From Candidatus Avimonas caecicola (lineage in GTDB: Bacteria > Bacillota > Clostridia > Oscillospirales > Acutalibacteraceae): a stretch of 64,000 nt of DNA. The notes under the pieces are model-generated. The model worked only from the letters and a program-made list of their open reading frames with translations, ran no database searches and was not told the DNA's origin. This document shows, in pieces, positions 43,576 to 52,465 of the stretch (position 1 is its first letter; each line of letters begins with the position of its first letter). The stretch is taken from positions 1 through 64,000 of the forward strand of contig CAJFTG010000009.1 in the NCBI GenBank assembly GCA_904419875.1, given 5' to 3'. The position numbers and the translations under genes are program-made.

Positions 43576-43679
43576 AAGGCTGACAATTCCCCTGCCGCCG
43601 TGCAGGAAAAAAGGGGAAAGAACAGGAAGCAGAAGGCGGCCGGGCCGCCGGCAGGCTGCTGAGAAAGGATGGGGAACCC

Positions 43680-44684
43680 ATGTGGAAAAACGGCAAAAGC
43701 CTCTCCCGCGGGCTGCGCGCCGCCCTGCTCTGCGTGTGTGCGGCGGCCGCTCTTCTGGCGGTCGGCGCAGGCGCCGTAGGCTGGAAAAAAACGGCGGATT
43801 CGCTGGCAGGGACCAGGACGCGGCTTGCCAGCGCCGAAGAGGAGCGGGACAGGCTGGAGAAGACGGTTTCCGACGCGCAGTCCCAGCTGGCATCGGAGCA
43901 GGAGCGCGCTTCCGAGCTGGAAGCACGCGTGTCGCAGCTGGAGGAACGCGCGGCCGAGGCCGAAGCGCAAAACGAGAAGCTGGAAGGGGAAAACAGCGCG
44001 CTGCAGGCGGAACTGGACCGGGTAAAAAAGGAGGCGCAGACCCCCGCCGAGCCCGACGGGAAAAAGCTGATTGCCCTGACCTTTGACGACGGCCCGGGGG
44101 ATACCACCACCCGCCTGCTGGATGAGCTGAAAAAGCGGAATATGAAGGCCACCTTTTTCGTGGTGGGGAACCGGGTGAACCGCTACGCCTCCACCCTGAA
44201 GCGGGCGGCGGACGAGGGGCATGAGATCGGCACCCACACCTACAGCCATCCGAACCTGACCAAGCTCAGCCTGGAGGAAAAAGCGGAGGAAATCCAAAGC
44301 TCCATCCAGGCGATTACGGCGATCACCGGGAAACCGGTGACGCTGCTCCGCCCGCCGGGAGGCTCGTATGACGACGAGCTGAAAAGCTACTGCGGCGGGC
44401 AGGGGCTGCGGATCGTCTACTGGTCGGTGGACACCCGCGACTGGGAAAGCCATAACAAAAGCAGCATCCTCTCCACCGCTTTCCAGGAAGGGCCTTACGG
44501 CATCCGCAACGGCGCCATCGTCCTGATGCACGACATTTATACCGACACCGTGGACGCCGCGGTGGAAATGATGGACCGGCTGCAAAAGGAGGGCTATACC
44601 ACCGTCACCGTCAGCGAACTGCTGCAGCTCCGCAAGAACGGCGGCGTGGCCGGCGAGGTATACGTCAGCGCGCCGCCGCAATAA
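43680..44684 (+). CDS. Membrane-anchored polysaccharide deacetylase with coiled coil
   Basis: A protein of 334 residues. An N-terminal signal-anchor (ALLCVCAAAALLAVGAGAVG) is followed by a coiled coil at about 40-115 (ERDRLEKTVSDAQSQLASEQ) and a NodB-homology catalytic domain from 130 on. The domain carries the metal-binding motifs TFDDGP and HTYSHP, plus RPPGGS, DTRDW and VLMHDIY. It probably removes acetyl groups from peptidoglycan or another wall glycan outside the cell. The ATG has AAAGGATGGGG upstream. It is a lone plus-strand gene between DegV and GH10 and ends at a bidirectional terminator. Confidence 0.92.
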   Translation: MWKNGKSLSRGLRAALLCVCAAAALLAVGAGAVGWKKTADSLAGTRTRLASAEEERDRLEKTVSDAQSQLASEQERASELEARVSQLEERAAEAEAQNEKLEGENSALQAELDRVKKEAQTPAEPDGKKLIALTFDDGPGDTTTRLLDELKKRNMKATFFVVGNRVNRYASTLKRAADEGHEIGTHTYSHPNLTKLSLEEKAEEIQSSIQAITAITGKPVTLLRPPGGSYDDELKSYCGGQGLRIVYWSVDTRDWESHNKSSILSTAFQEGPYGIRNGAIVLMHDIYTDTVDAAVEMMDRLQKEGYTTVTVSELLQLRKNGGVAGEVYVSAPPQ

Positions 44685-44690
44685 ACGGTT

Positions 44691-44745
44691 CACCATGGTC
44701 ACCATGGTCACCATGTTTACCTCGTTTACCATGTTCACCCGCCGG
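44691..44745 (+). repeat. CACCATGGT tandem repeat after the deacetylase gene
   Basis: Nine-base units CACCATGGT are repeated and then degrade into CACCATGTTTAC-type copies. They begin 6 bases past the stop. Confidence 0.65.
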
Positions 44746-44774
44746 CCGGGTTAACCGTGCAACAACAGCCCTTC

Positions 44775-44819
44775 AAAACGCGCCTGCGGGCCGCCGCGCA
44801 CGGCCCGCAGGCGCGTTTT
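44775..44819. terminator. Bidirectional terminator between deacetylase and GH10 genes
   Basis: Two perfectly complementary 18-base arms (44775-44792 and 44802-44819), beginning with AAAA and ending with TTTT, surround a 9-base loop. It serves both converging genes. Confidence 0.9.
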
Positions 44820-44888
44820 CCGTCCGGGCCCGCCGGGGAGCCCTCTCTCCTTCCGGGTACCCCCGTTCCCTCTCTTCCGCGCGGCCCT

Positions 44889-46130
44889 CTACAGCCGGAT
44901 GACGACCCGCCGGGGCTCCCCGCCGCCGGCATAGAAGCTCCGGCGCAGAATGTCCCGGTTGACGGTGACGCGCCGGCCGGCCGCCTCCACGGTGATGTCG
45001 TAATTGCCGAAGAACAGACGGGTCCGGCAAATCCCCTCCGGCCCGGTCGTCAGGTCGGCGTCGGAATGCCATTCCCTGTGGATGAGGTCGTACAGAGTAT
45101 GGTAAACCGGCTTGGGCCTCAGGTCGTCGGTCACCACGCCCGCCGGCGCGTCCAGCCAGCGGTGGTCGGTGAAATCAAACCAGGACAGCGCCTCCACCGC
45201 CGGATGGCTGAACACCAGGGTATAAAAATCCCTGGTAAACGCCGCCTGGGAATAAAGATCCTCCTCGGTTTCATGCCAGCGGTTATGCTGGCCCGCGCCG
45301 TAATTTGTCACGCCGATCGGGGTGCCGCTGCAGACCGAGCACTCCGGGAAGTGCAGCGGCCAGCCGAAGGCCGAGGCCCGCTCCAGAATCCGCATGGTTT
45401 CCTCCTCGCTCCAGCGGTCCACATGCTGATGGCTCTGGATGCCGAGATAATCCACGTCGATGTCGTTTTCCCGCATCTGCCGCAGGAAATCGTAGTACTC
45501 CTCCCCGTGCACATTCCAGTCGCCGTAGATCAGCCTGGCGTCCGGCTTGAAGGAACGGGTCAGCTCCACCCCGAATTTCAGCATGTTCATCGGCCCGTAC
45601 TCCCGCACCCAGCGGGAAACCGGATTGTCGAACCGGTCGTTCACCGTGGTTTCATTCGCCACGTCAAAAAAATCGTAATCGTCCCCGTAATTCGCCATCA
45701 GGTGGGAAATCCGTTCGACATACAGCGACCTGACATCGTCGGATTCCCTCACCCAGTCGGGGCACAGCTCATGCCAGATCAGGGCGTGCAGCTTCTTTTT
45801 CAGCCCGTTCGCCTGCGCCCAGCGGAGGAGGCTGCCGGTATACGGTTCGTTGTACGCATGGCGCCTTGGCTCATACCAGCTCCAGTGATAGGGCACCATC
45901 GTATAATTGAACAGGTGGGTAAACGCCTCGGTAAACCGCTCGTTCATCTCCGGCCTGTCGTAGGTGCCGTACTTATAGCAGACAGCGCCGAAAAGAAACT
46001 GATGGTTTTTCATCCGCACCGAAACGCCCGCGTTTTCCACCGGTTTGCCGTCCCGAAGCACCCAGAACTCTATGTCCTTGGTCCGGACCTCCCGAATCCG
46101 CCGCTTTGCCTGCTCCAGTATGCCGCTCAT
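44889..46130 (-). CDS. Divergent GH10-like intracellular glycoside hydrolase
   Basis: A 413-residue protein without a signal peptide, starting MSGILEQAKRRIREVR. It has a GH10 (endo-beta-1,4-xylanase) fold signature: FGAVCYKYG, HALIWHELCPDWV, YDFFDVANETTVND with the likely acid/base E160, IYGDWNVHGEEYYDFL, YLGIQSHQHVDRW, HFPECSVCS with the likely nucleophile E263, and LSWFDFTDHRW. The nucleophile context PECS replaces the usual TELD, so substrate use may differ from xylan. The ATG at 46130 has AAGGAGA upstream. A cre-like site precedes the promoter, indicating carbon catabolite control. Confidence 0.82.
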   Translation of the reverse strand: MSGILEQAKRRIREVRTKDIEFWVLRDGKPVENAGVSVRMKNHQFLFGAVCYKYGTYDRPEMNERFTEAFTHLFNYTMVPYHWSWYEPRRHAYNEPYTGSLLRWAQANGLKKKLHALIWHELCPDWVRESDDVRSLYVERISHLMANYGDDYDFFDVANETTVNDRFDNPVSRWVREYGPMNMLKFGVELTRSFKPDARLIYGDWNVHGEEYYDFLRQMRENDIDVDYLGIQSHQHVDRWSEEETMRILERASAFGWPLHFPECSVCSGTPIGVTNYGAGQHNRWHETEEDLYSQAAFTRDFYTLVFSHPAVEALSWFDFTDHRWLDAPAGVVTDDLRPKPVYHTLYDLIHREWHSDADLTTGPEGICRTRLFFGNYDITVEAAGRRVTVNRDILRRSFYAGGGEPRRVVIRL

Positions 46131-46192
46131 TGCCTCGTCTCCTTTTCCTTGACCGGCCGCCCGCACCCGCTTGCGAGGCGGCCTCTACCGCG

Positions 46193-46221
46193 ATTGTACC
46201 CGCCTTTGGCGGGAAAGTCAA
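46193..46221 (-). promoter_or_regulatory. Promoter of the GH10-like gene
   Basis: TTGACT (46216-46221) and TACAAT (46193-46198) are spaced by 17 bases. The spacer itself is a 15-base palindrome, CCCGCCAAAGGCGGG on the minus strand, which may be a further operator. Confidence 0.75.
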
Positions 46222-46228
46222 CGAAAAA

Positions 46229-46243
46229 ATGTAAACGTTTTCT
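46229..46243. promoter_or_regulatory. cre-like site (CcpA/LacI family)
   Basis: ATGTAAACGTTTTCT matches every fixed position of the Firmicutes cre consensus WTGNAANCGNWNNCW as I know it. It lies directly upstream of the -35 box of the GH10-like gene. Binding there could activate, or repress by looping. A LacI-family local repressor is an alternative. Confidence 0.7.
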
Positions 46244-46389
46244 CAAAAGGCAGGGCAGGCCGGCGGACGGCGGCTTCCAGGGGGGCGGAGAAGCCTTCCG
46301 CCCTGCCGGCAGCTTACCAGGGGCCGAGAAAACCCGGCAAACGATTTTGTCCCCGAAAGGAACGGCGGTCCCCGCCCGCGTTTTTGCAT

Positions 46390-46428
46390 TGAATCTTTTC
46401 ACTGAATCTTTTCACCGCATCTTTTCGG
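46390..46428 (-). repeat. Three tandem copies of a 13-bp unit
   Basis: TGAATCTTTTCAC occurs twice exactly, followed by a variant. It lies in the gap between mutS2 and the GH10-like gene. In the transcript sense it reads GTGAAAAGATTCA. Confidence 0.75.
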
Positions 46429-46619
46429 TGCTCCCGGTCATTCGCAGCGAAAACCGATCAACGATTTGAGTAAATACCCGGAAGCCCCGGGCAGCGGGTT
46501 TACACAGGTTTGCCGGGAATACTTCCTTTCCGAGTTGGGAGGCCATTTCCGCTGCGGAACAACCGAGCCTTGGATACGCTCCGCCCGGGCAGTTACGGCC
46601 GCCGGGAGACCGGCAACGC

Positions 46620-46760
46620 CTTCCCCCTCCTCCTGTTCCCTCCTGTTCCCCTTTGTTCTTCCCAGGTCCTTTCCGTCCCCGTCGGCCTTTCCCGCTTACG
46701 CGCTTCCCCGTTTTTCCCTGCTTCCCTGCTTCCCTGCTTCCCTGCTTTCCTGGCCTTTCC
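46620..46760 (-). repeat. Pyrimidine-rich tandem repeats after mutS2
   Basis: At 46714-46745 there are four exact TTCCCTGC units, and near 46625-46650 two copies of CCTGTTCCCT. The purine-rich strand is the transcribed strand of mutS2. No gene is seen in 46244-46800. Confidence 0.75.
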
Positions 46761-46800
46761 GGGTCGATTGCCGGCAGGCTGCAATATTCCCCAAAAGCTT

Positions 46801-46829
46801 CGGGCGGCGGAGGCATCCTCCGCCGCCCG
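46801..46829 (-). terminator. Terminator of mutS2
   Basis: A perfect 13-bp stem (46801-46813 with 46817-46829) with a 3-base loop lies 22 bases past the mutS2 stop, followed by AAGCTTTT on the minus strand. Confidence 0.85.
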
Positions 46830-46851
46830 TCCTGTATCGGCGTTCCCGGTG

Positions 46852-49281
46852 TTATTTCAGCTGCACAACGGTTACGCCGTTTTCCCCTTCGCCGTAGACG
46901 CCCAGGCGGAAGCTTTTCACCGACGGATGGGTTTTCAGATGCTGCTGCACCGCGGCACGCAGCGCGCCGGTCCCCTTTCCGTGGATCACCGTCACCTGGT
47001 CGAGCCCGCACAGGAGCGCCTCGTCCAGAAAGCGGTCCAGCTCCAGGATGCCCTCGTCGGTCATTTTGCCGCGCAGGTCGATTTCCATGCGCGCTTCCCG
47101 CCGGGCGCGGGATACGACGCCCCGTTCCGGACGGGCGGGGCCTCCCGCGCCCGTCAGAGGGCGGACGCCCCCCTTTTTTTCCGAAACGGCGCCCCCTTCC
47201 AGAGCGGTCCTGGTTTCGTCCACCAGGCGCAGGCCTGTCACCGGCACCCGGGTTTTGATGATCCCGGCCTGCACCTGTACCATGCCGGCGTCGTCCGGCG
47301 GGGCCAGAACCACTCCCTGCTTATCGATCTCCGCAATCCGCACCGTATCCCCCGCCTTCAGCGGCCGGGGGAGGGTATACTCTTCCTGCCGGCGGCGGGC
47401 GACGGGATCCGCCGCCTCTTCCATCGTCCGCAGGCGGGAACGGAGCTGGCTTTTGGCGGCCTGGGCCTTGGATGCGAACTCTGCCGCGTTTTTCTGCCGG
47501 CGCAGCTCGTCCAGCTCGTCCATGAGCTGATGCGCCTCGCTCCGGGCGCGTTCGACAATCCGCCGCGCCTCGTTCCGGGCCTTGTCCAGCTCCTTTTCCC
47601 GGAGCCGGTCCAGCTCCTCCAGCCCGGCCTGCGCCCGCTGCCCGGCGGCCTCCGCCCTGGCGCGCGCCGCATGCGCTTCGGCCAGCTCCCGTTCCAGGTT
47701 CTGCCGCCGTTCCTCCAGGGCGACGACCACATCCTCCAGCCGACGGTTCTCGCCGGAGACCAGCTGCCTCGCCCGGTCCACCAGGGCGTGATCCATCCCC
47801 AGCCGCTCCGAAATGGCAAAGGCGTTCGAACGCCCCGGCGTCCCCACCAGCAGGCGGTAGGTCGGCCGCAGGGTCGCCACGTCGAATTCGCAGCTCCCGT
47901 TTTCCACCCCCGGCGTGTGGACGGCGTACGCCTTCAGCTCCGCGTAATGGGTGGTGGCGGCAATCCGCGCCCCCTGCCCCCGCAGCCGTTCCAGAATGGC
48001 GGTGGCCAGAGCCGCGCCCTCCACCGGGTCGGTTCCCGCTCCCAGCTCGTCCAGAAGGACGAGGGAGCCTTCCCCCGCCTCCTCCAGAATGCGAATCAGG
48101 TTGGTCATATGGGCCGAGAAGGTGGACAGCGACTGCTCAATCGACTGCTCGTCCCCGATATCCGCCAGCACTTCCCGGAACACCGACAGGCTGCTCCCGT
48201 CGTCCACCGGCGGCATCAGCCCGCACATGGCCATCAGCGACAGCAGGCCCAGGGTTTTCAGGGTGACCGTCTTGCCGCCGGTGTTCGGGCCGGTAATCAC
48301 CAGCGTATCAAAGCCGCCTCCCAGCTCCACGTCGACGGGCACCGCCTTTTTGGGGTCGATCAGGGGATGACGGGCGTGCCGCAGGAGGATATGGCCGTCG
48401 TCGGTCAGCTTCGGCTCGGCCGCCTTCATCTTATAGGCGAGCCGCCCCTTGGCAAAAATCAGGTTCAGCTCCACCAGCACCCGATAGTCCGCGATAATCC
48501 CCTGTGCAAAGCTCCCCGCCTCGGCGGAAAGCGCGGCCAAAATCCGTTCGATCTCCGCCTCCTCGCGGGAGGAGAGGACCCGCAGCTCGTTGTTGGCCTC
48601 CACCACCGCCATCGGCTCCACAAACACGGTGGCGCCGGAGGCAGAGGTGTCATGCACCAGCCCCGCGACCTCGCCGCGGTGCTCGGCCTTGACCGGCACC
48701 ACGAACCGCCCGCCGCGGATGGTGACGATCGGGTCCTGCAGCAGCTTCTGATAGGCGGGGGAACGGATCATTTTGTCCAGCTGCTCCCGCACCCGGCCGG
48801 AGGCCGCCCGCATTTTCCGCCGAATGGCGGCCAGCTCCGGGGAAGCGCCGTCCGCGATTTCCTCCTCGGAAAGGATGGCGGCGTTGATTTTTTCCTCCAG
48901 GTATTTGTTCGGGGTCAGCACGTCGAAGCGGTCGTCCAGGCAGGTTTCCACCCCGGCGCAGTGAGCGCGCCACTCGTGAAGGGAGCGGATAACCCGCAGG
49001 GTTTCCGCCACCTGGAGCAGTTCCCGCGTCGACAGGGAGGCGCCCGCTTCCGCCCGCCGCAGGGCATTGGCGACATTCTGCGCCCCGCCGAAGGAAGGGG
49101 AGCCGAAGCGGGCCATCAGCATCACCGCGGCGGCCGTATCGGCCATGCGGCGGCGGGCCTCCGCCAGGTCGGCGGAGGGCTCCAGGGCGCGGGCCAGTCC
49201 GGCCGCGTCGTCACAGCTCGTTTCGTTCGCCAGAAGCTCCAGAATCTTGTCCAGCTCCAGCGCTTTATGATTTCGGTTCAT
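46852..49281 (-). CDS. mutS2: MutS2 ATPase/endonuclease
   Basis: An 809-residue protein with core and lever regions, an ATPase with the Walker A GPNTGGKT and LVLLDELGAGTDPVEGAAL, and a long coiled coil (about 510-620). A KOW-like part (AGDTVRIAEIDKQG) and a C-terminal Smr nuclease domain (EIDLRGKMTDEG, VIHGKGTGALR) follow. It acts on recombination intermediates and, in Firmicutes, on collided ribosomes (RqcU). The length is normal. A Pro/Gly-rich linker before the Smr domain is longer than I would expect. It follows a small membrane-protein gene on the same strand but is downstream of it in transcription. Confidence 0.95.
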   Translation of the reverse strand: MNRNHKALELDKILELLANETSCDDAAGLARALEPSADLAEARRRMADTAAAVMLMARFGSPSFGGAQNVANALRRAEAGASLSTRELLQVAETLRVIRSLHEWRAHCAGVETCLDDRFDVLTPNKYLEEKINAAILSEEEIADGASPELAAIRRKMRAASGRVREQLDKMIRSPAYQKLLQDPIVTIRGGRFVVPVKAEHRGEVAGLVHDTSASGATVFVEPMAVVEANNELRVLSSREEAEIERILAALSAEAGSFAQGIIADYRVLVELNLIFAKGRLAYKMKAAEPKLTDDGHILLRHARHPLIDPKKAVPVDVELGGGFDTLVITGPNTGGKTVTLKTLGLLSLMAMCGLMPPVDDGSSLSVFREVLADIGDEQSIEQSLSTFSAHMTNLIRILEEAGEGSLVLLDELGAGTDPVEGAALATAILERLRGQGARIAATTHYAELKAYAVHTPGVENGSCEFDVATLRPTYRLLVGTPGRSNAFAISERLGMDHALVDRARQLVSGENRRLEDVVVALEERRQNLERELAEAHAARARAEAAGQRAQAGLEELDRLREKELDKARNEARRIVERARSEAHQLMDELDELRRQKNAAEFASKAQAAKSQLRSRLRTMEEAADPVARRRQEEYTLPRPLKAGDTVRIAEIDKQGVVLAPPDDAGMVQVQAGIIKTRVPVTGLRLVDETRTALEGGAVSEKKGGVRPLTGAGGPARPERGVVSRARREARMEIDLRGKMTDEGILELDRFLDEALLCGLDQVTVIHGKGTGALRAAVQQHLKTHPSVKSFRLGVYGEGENGVTVVQLK

Positions 49282-49354
49282 GGAAAAGGGTTCCTTTCGT
49301 TAAAAAGGGCGGGGCGGCCGCCTTCCGCGCGGAAAAGCAGCCGGCTCCCGCCGC

Positions 49355-50104
49355 CTATTTTTTCTTTAAGAAGGCCAGCACATCCTGCATGGCGCGGTTG
49401 TATTCCTCCTGAGCCTTTTGCAGCGGGGAGGGGACGGAACCGGATTCCGCCTTTCCGCCCTCAGCGGCGGCCGTCAGGACGGAAGACGCCGGTTTCACTG
49501 CGGCGGGACGAGCGCTTTCCGCGGGGCGGCTGTCGGCCGGTCGGGCCGGGGCGGCCGCCGGGCGCACGGCGGCAGGGCGGGGGGAGGCTTCCTCCCTGGC
49601 CGCCGGGGTCGCTTTTGCCGGCAGAGGCGCGGCCGCATCGGCGCCGGGGCGCACGATCACCGAGACGGGAGCGGCGGCAATCCGCTTTTTTGCCGCCTGC
49701 CGTTGAGCCAGCGCGGCCGCCGCTTCGTCCCGTTCCGCCAGCACGCAGAGCGCCCGCTTGCGCAGGTCGTGGCAATGCGCGCCGAGCAGCAGGAAGAGCA
49801 CCGCAGGCAGCAGCGCGCCGAACAGCGCCAGGGGACGGAGGAATTCCGTCCCGCCGCCGGCGATCGCCGTCTGCACGCACAGCACGGCCGGGCCGACAAA
49901 GGGGACGGCAGCCAGAACCACCGCCGCCCAATCCGCATGTCCGGCCCGCCGGGCGACAAACCAGGTCAAAACCTGCGCCGCCGCCAGGAACAAAAGACAG
50001 AACCCTGCCAGCACCCAGGCGGCGGCCCGGCGGGAGCGCGCGTACCGGAGCAGATAATCCCGGCCGAAGAGCTGGGCGCGGTCATTCATGGTTTCGGTTT
50101 TCAT
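49355..50104 (-). CDS. Uncharacterised membrane protein with Ala/Pro-rich tail
   Basis: A 249-residue protein. An N-terminal basic segment precedes about three membrane helices (WVLAGFCLLFLAAAQVLTWFV, WAAVVLAAVPFVGPAVLCVQ, LALFGALLPAVLFLLLGAHC). A long Ala/Pro/Arg-rich disordered region follows, ending in LQKAQEEYNRAMQDVLAFLKKK. I recognise no family. The ATG follows GGAGGAACCC. It lies between recO and mutS2 and has its own promoter. The C-terminal helix could be an interaction site. Confidence 0.75.
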   Translation of the reverse strand: MKTETMNDRAQLFGRDYLLRYARSRRAAAWVLAGFCLLFLAAAQVLTWFVARRAGHADWAAVVLAAVPFVGPAVLCVQTAIAGGGTEFLRPLALFGALLPAVLFLLLGAHCHDLRKRALCVLAERDEAAAALAQRQAAKKRIAAAPVSVIVRPGADAAAPLPAKATPAAREEASPRPAAVRPAAAPARPADSRPAESARPAAVKPASSVLTAAAEGGKAESGSVPSPLQKAQEEYNRAMQDVLAFLKKK

Positions 50105-50276
50105 GGGTTCCTCCGTTCCGCCGCCGCGCGGCAGGCTTTTCTGCGTCCTTCAAAAAATCCCTTCAGGCAAACCCCGCGCGCCGGGCAGAATAAAAAGGGC
50201 TCCTGTCCGGGCCGCGCCACACGCGGCGCGCACCGGCCGGTTCGCACGGGCACGGGCTTTTGCCCGCTTATGTTCC

Positions 50277-50305
50277 AGTATAGCAAATATTTCCCCCGCC
50301 GTCGA
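50277..50305 (-). promoter_or_regulatory. Promoter upstream of the membrane-protein gene
   Basis: TCGACG (50300-50305) and TATACT (50277-50282) are spaced by 17 bases. The leader of about 170 bases is GC-rich with short hairpins, including CGGGCAAAAGCCCG. Confidence 0.5.
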
Positions 50306-50318
50306 TGCCCAATTTTCG

Positions 50319-51206
50319 TCAGCACTCCGCCGGCCTTTCCTCCTCATCGGCCCCGCGCTCCGCCCCGGCTCCTTCCCCGGCCCCCGGCGCCGTCCCTCCG
50401 CCGGAAGCGGACGGATTTCCGCCGGCTTCCTCCCCCGGGTAAGCGTACAGCCGGCGGGGGTCCAGGGAATGATAGAAATCCAGGGTTTTGAAGCCCCGGC
50501 CAAGCTGGGCCAGGAGGAAGCCTTCCGTCTGTCGGGAAAGCCGGGACAGCCCCTCGTCCGCCATGGTGAAGGAAAAGCAGCTCTCAAACGGGGAATACAC
50601 GATATGCCGCATAGCCGCCAGCACGTTCCCCGGCATCGGCGTCAGGCCGGTTTGCGGGCGGGCCGCCCGGCACCGTCCGCAAAGCAAAAGCCCCTCCTGA
50701 AGGGAGAACCACATCTCCTCCCCTTCAAAGGCGCCGCAGCCCGCGCAGGCCAGCAGGTCGGGCATAAAGCCCGCCAGCGCCAGCATCCGCAGCTCGGTCA
50801 CCGCCTTGACCTGCCGGGGGTCCCGCTTCCCGTTCCCCAGAAAATGCAGGGCGTTGAGCATCAGGCGCAGAAAATCCTCCGCCGGCTCCTCCCGCGGGGC
50901 GAGCACGCCGGCCAGCTCGCAGAAATACTGCGCCAAAGCGAGCTTTTCGATGTCGGCGCGCAGCTCAAAAAACACCCGCAGCGGCTCCGCATCGTCGATT
51001 ATGTATTTTTCCCGCCCGCGGTACAGGGTCAGGCGGGAATAGGACAGCAGCTGTGTGGCGGAGGACGCCCGGCTTTTGATGCTGCGCGCCCCCCTGGCCG
51101 ACGCGCGCACCACGCCGAACTCCCTTGTCAGGGCGGTGACAAAGCGGTCCGCCTCACCAATATTGTTGTTTTCCCGGATAATCAGGGCGTCGGTGGTCTG
51201 CCTCAT
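50319..51206 (-). CDS. recO: DNA repair protein RecO
   Basis: A 295-residue protein of the RecFOR pathway that loads RecA on single-stranded DNA. The OB-fold N-terminus has TTDALIIRENNNIGEADRFVT and ARGARSIKSRASSATQLLSY. A helical part follows with the zinc motif CAGCGAF...CGRC. The C-terminal 40 residues are Gly/Ala/Glu-rich and look disordered. The ATG at 51206 lies inside yqzL and is the natural start; the frame is open to 51293 without homology. Confidence 0.93.
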   Translation of the reverse strand: MRQTTDALIIRENNNIGEADRFVTALTREFGVVRASARGARSIKSRASSATQLLSYSRLTLYRGREKYIIDDAEPLRVFFELRADIEKLALAQYFCELAGVLAPREEPAEDFLRLMLNALHFLGNGKRDPRQVKAVTELRMLALAGFMPDLLACAGCGAFEGEEMWFSLQEGLLLCGRCRAARPQTGLTPMPGNVLAAMRHIVYSPFESCFSFTMADEGLSRLSRQTEGFLLAQLGRGFKTLDFYHSLDPRRLYAYPGEEAGGNPSASGGGTAPGAGEGAGAERGADEEERPAEC

Positions 51207-51321
51207 GCCGCTTTTTCGCCTCTCTGTCCGCCAGTGCGTAAATATCCACGCCGCAGTACCGCAGGTAATCCTCGACCCGGCCGGTCTTGGCAAAGGCGTC
51301 CCATAAATCGCTGCGTTTCAT
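51154..51321 (-). CDS. yqzL: YqzL-like small protein overlapping recO
   Basis: A 55-residue protein starting MKRSDLWDAFAKTGRVEDYL, the conserved pattern of YqzL proteins, which lie between era and recO in Bacillus and relatives. GGGAGGCGCGGG precedes the ATG. It overlaps recO by 53 bases, suggesting coupled translation. The tail past residue 35 is not conserved-looking and arises where the two frames overlap. The function is unknown. Confidence 0.82.
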   Translation of the reverse strand: MKRSDLWDAFAKTGRVEDYLRYCGVDIYALADREAKKRHEADHRRPDYPGKQQYW

Positions 51322-51438
51322 TTCCCGCGCCTCCCGTCGTTTTCGGATACGTTTAGCATACCGCGCCGCCGCCGGCCCATACCCGGAAACTTGTTACGGA
51401 AAGTTCTGCCTTTCTTCAAAGCGGGGAACCGCCGCCGT

Positions 51439-52380
51439 CTACAGCTTATAGCCGAAGCTGCCGAGCAGCCCCTGCCGGTTACGCCAGTCCTCTTTCACCT
51501 TGACCCAGCACTGCAGGTTGACTTTCGCGCCGAACAGGGCTTCCATCTCCTGCCGCGCCTGGGTGCCGATCTCCTTGAGCATGGCGCCCCGCCTGCCGAT
51601 CACGATCCCCTTGTGGCTTTCCTTTTCGCAGTAAATGTAGGCGTCCAGGTCGAGGATGGGGCCGTTTTCGGTCTCCCGCTCCCCGGCGTTTTCAATCACC
51701 ACCGCAATCCCATGCGGGATTTCGTCCCGCAGGAGCAGCAGCATCTTCTCCCGGATAAGCTCGGCGGCGACCACCCGCTCCGGCTGGTCGCTGACCATAT
51801 CGTCCGGGAAAAAATGCGGGCCTTCAAAGGTGAATTTCGACAGCTCGTCCACCACGTCGCCCACCCCGTCCCCGGTCAGGGCGGACACGGGAAGAACGGC
51901 GGAAAAATCATACGCCTGCCGCCATTTTTCAATCACGGGAAGGAGCCGGCTTTTGTCCTCCAGCGTATCGATCTTGTTGACCACGAGCACGGTCGGAAGC
52001 CGGTTTTTCCGGCACTGCTCCAGCAGGCCCCGTTCTTCCTCCCGCACCGCGCCGGGGACAGGCTCCACCACCAGGGCGGCCGCATCCACGCCGGAAACCG
52101 CCTCCCCGATCGACCTGACCATAAAATCCCCCAGCCGGGTGCGGGGACGGTGCGCGCCGGGGGTATCAAGGAAGACCAGCTGAGTCTCCTCCCGGGTGAG
52201 GACCCCCATGATGCGGTTGCGGGTGGTTTGCGGCTTGTCCGACACGATCGCCACCTTGCGCCCCACCATAGCGTTGAGCAGAGAGGATTTCCCGACATTC
52301 GGCCGCCCGACCAGAGCGATAAAGGCCGAACGGGCAGCAGGAGCCGGGGCGGCATGGTTCGGTTGATTGGTATTTGGCAT
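51439..52380 (-). CDS. era: GTPase Era
   Basis: A 313-residue GTPase needed for 30S ribosome assembly. It shows GRPNVGKSSLLNAMVG, DTPGAHRPR and VNKID in the G domain. The C-terminal KH domain contains VNLQCWVKVKEDWRN and GRRGAMLKEIG. The N-terminus has an extra Pro/Ala-rich stretch. It lies in the conserved order ybeY-dgkA-era-yqzL-recO, one operon leftward. Confidence 0.96.
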   Translation of the reverse strand: MPNTNQPNHAAPAPAARSAFIALVGRPNVGKSSLLNAMVGRKVAIVSDKPQTTRNRIMGVLTREETQLVFLDTPGAHRPRTRLGDFMVRSIGEAVSGVDAAALVVEPVPGAVREEERGLLEQCRKNRLPTVLVVNKIDTLEDKSRLLPVIEKWRQAYDFSAVLPVSALTGDGVGDVVDELSKFTFEGPHFFPDDMVSDQPERVVAAELIREKMLLLLRDEIPHGIAVVIENAGERETENGPILDLDAYIYCEKESHKGIVIGRRGAMLKEIGTQARQEMEALFGAKVNLQCWVKVKEDWRNRQGLLGSFGYKL

Positions 52381-52465
52381 GCTTGTTCTCCATTTCTTTA
52401 TCTCAGAGGATTTCCGGGGAGGCGCGGCGCGCCTCCCTCCGTCCCGGCACAGCCGGCCGGGGGCT

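Noticed and set aside
46510-50193. Long open frame of 1227 codons on the plus strand
   Set aside because: It runs antisense to mutS2 and the membrane-protein gene, has Pro/Arg/Gly-rich composition and no ribosome site. Such shadows are common in GC-rich genes.
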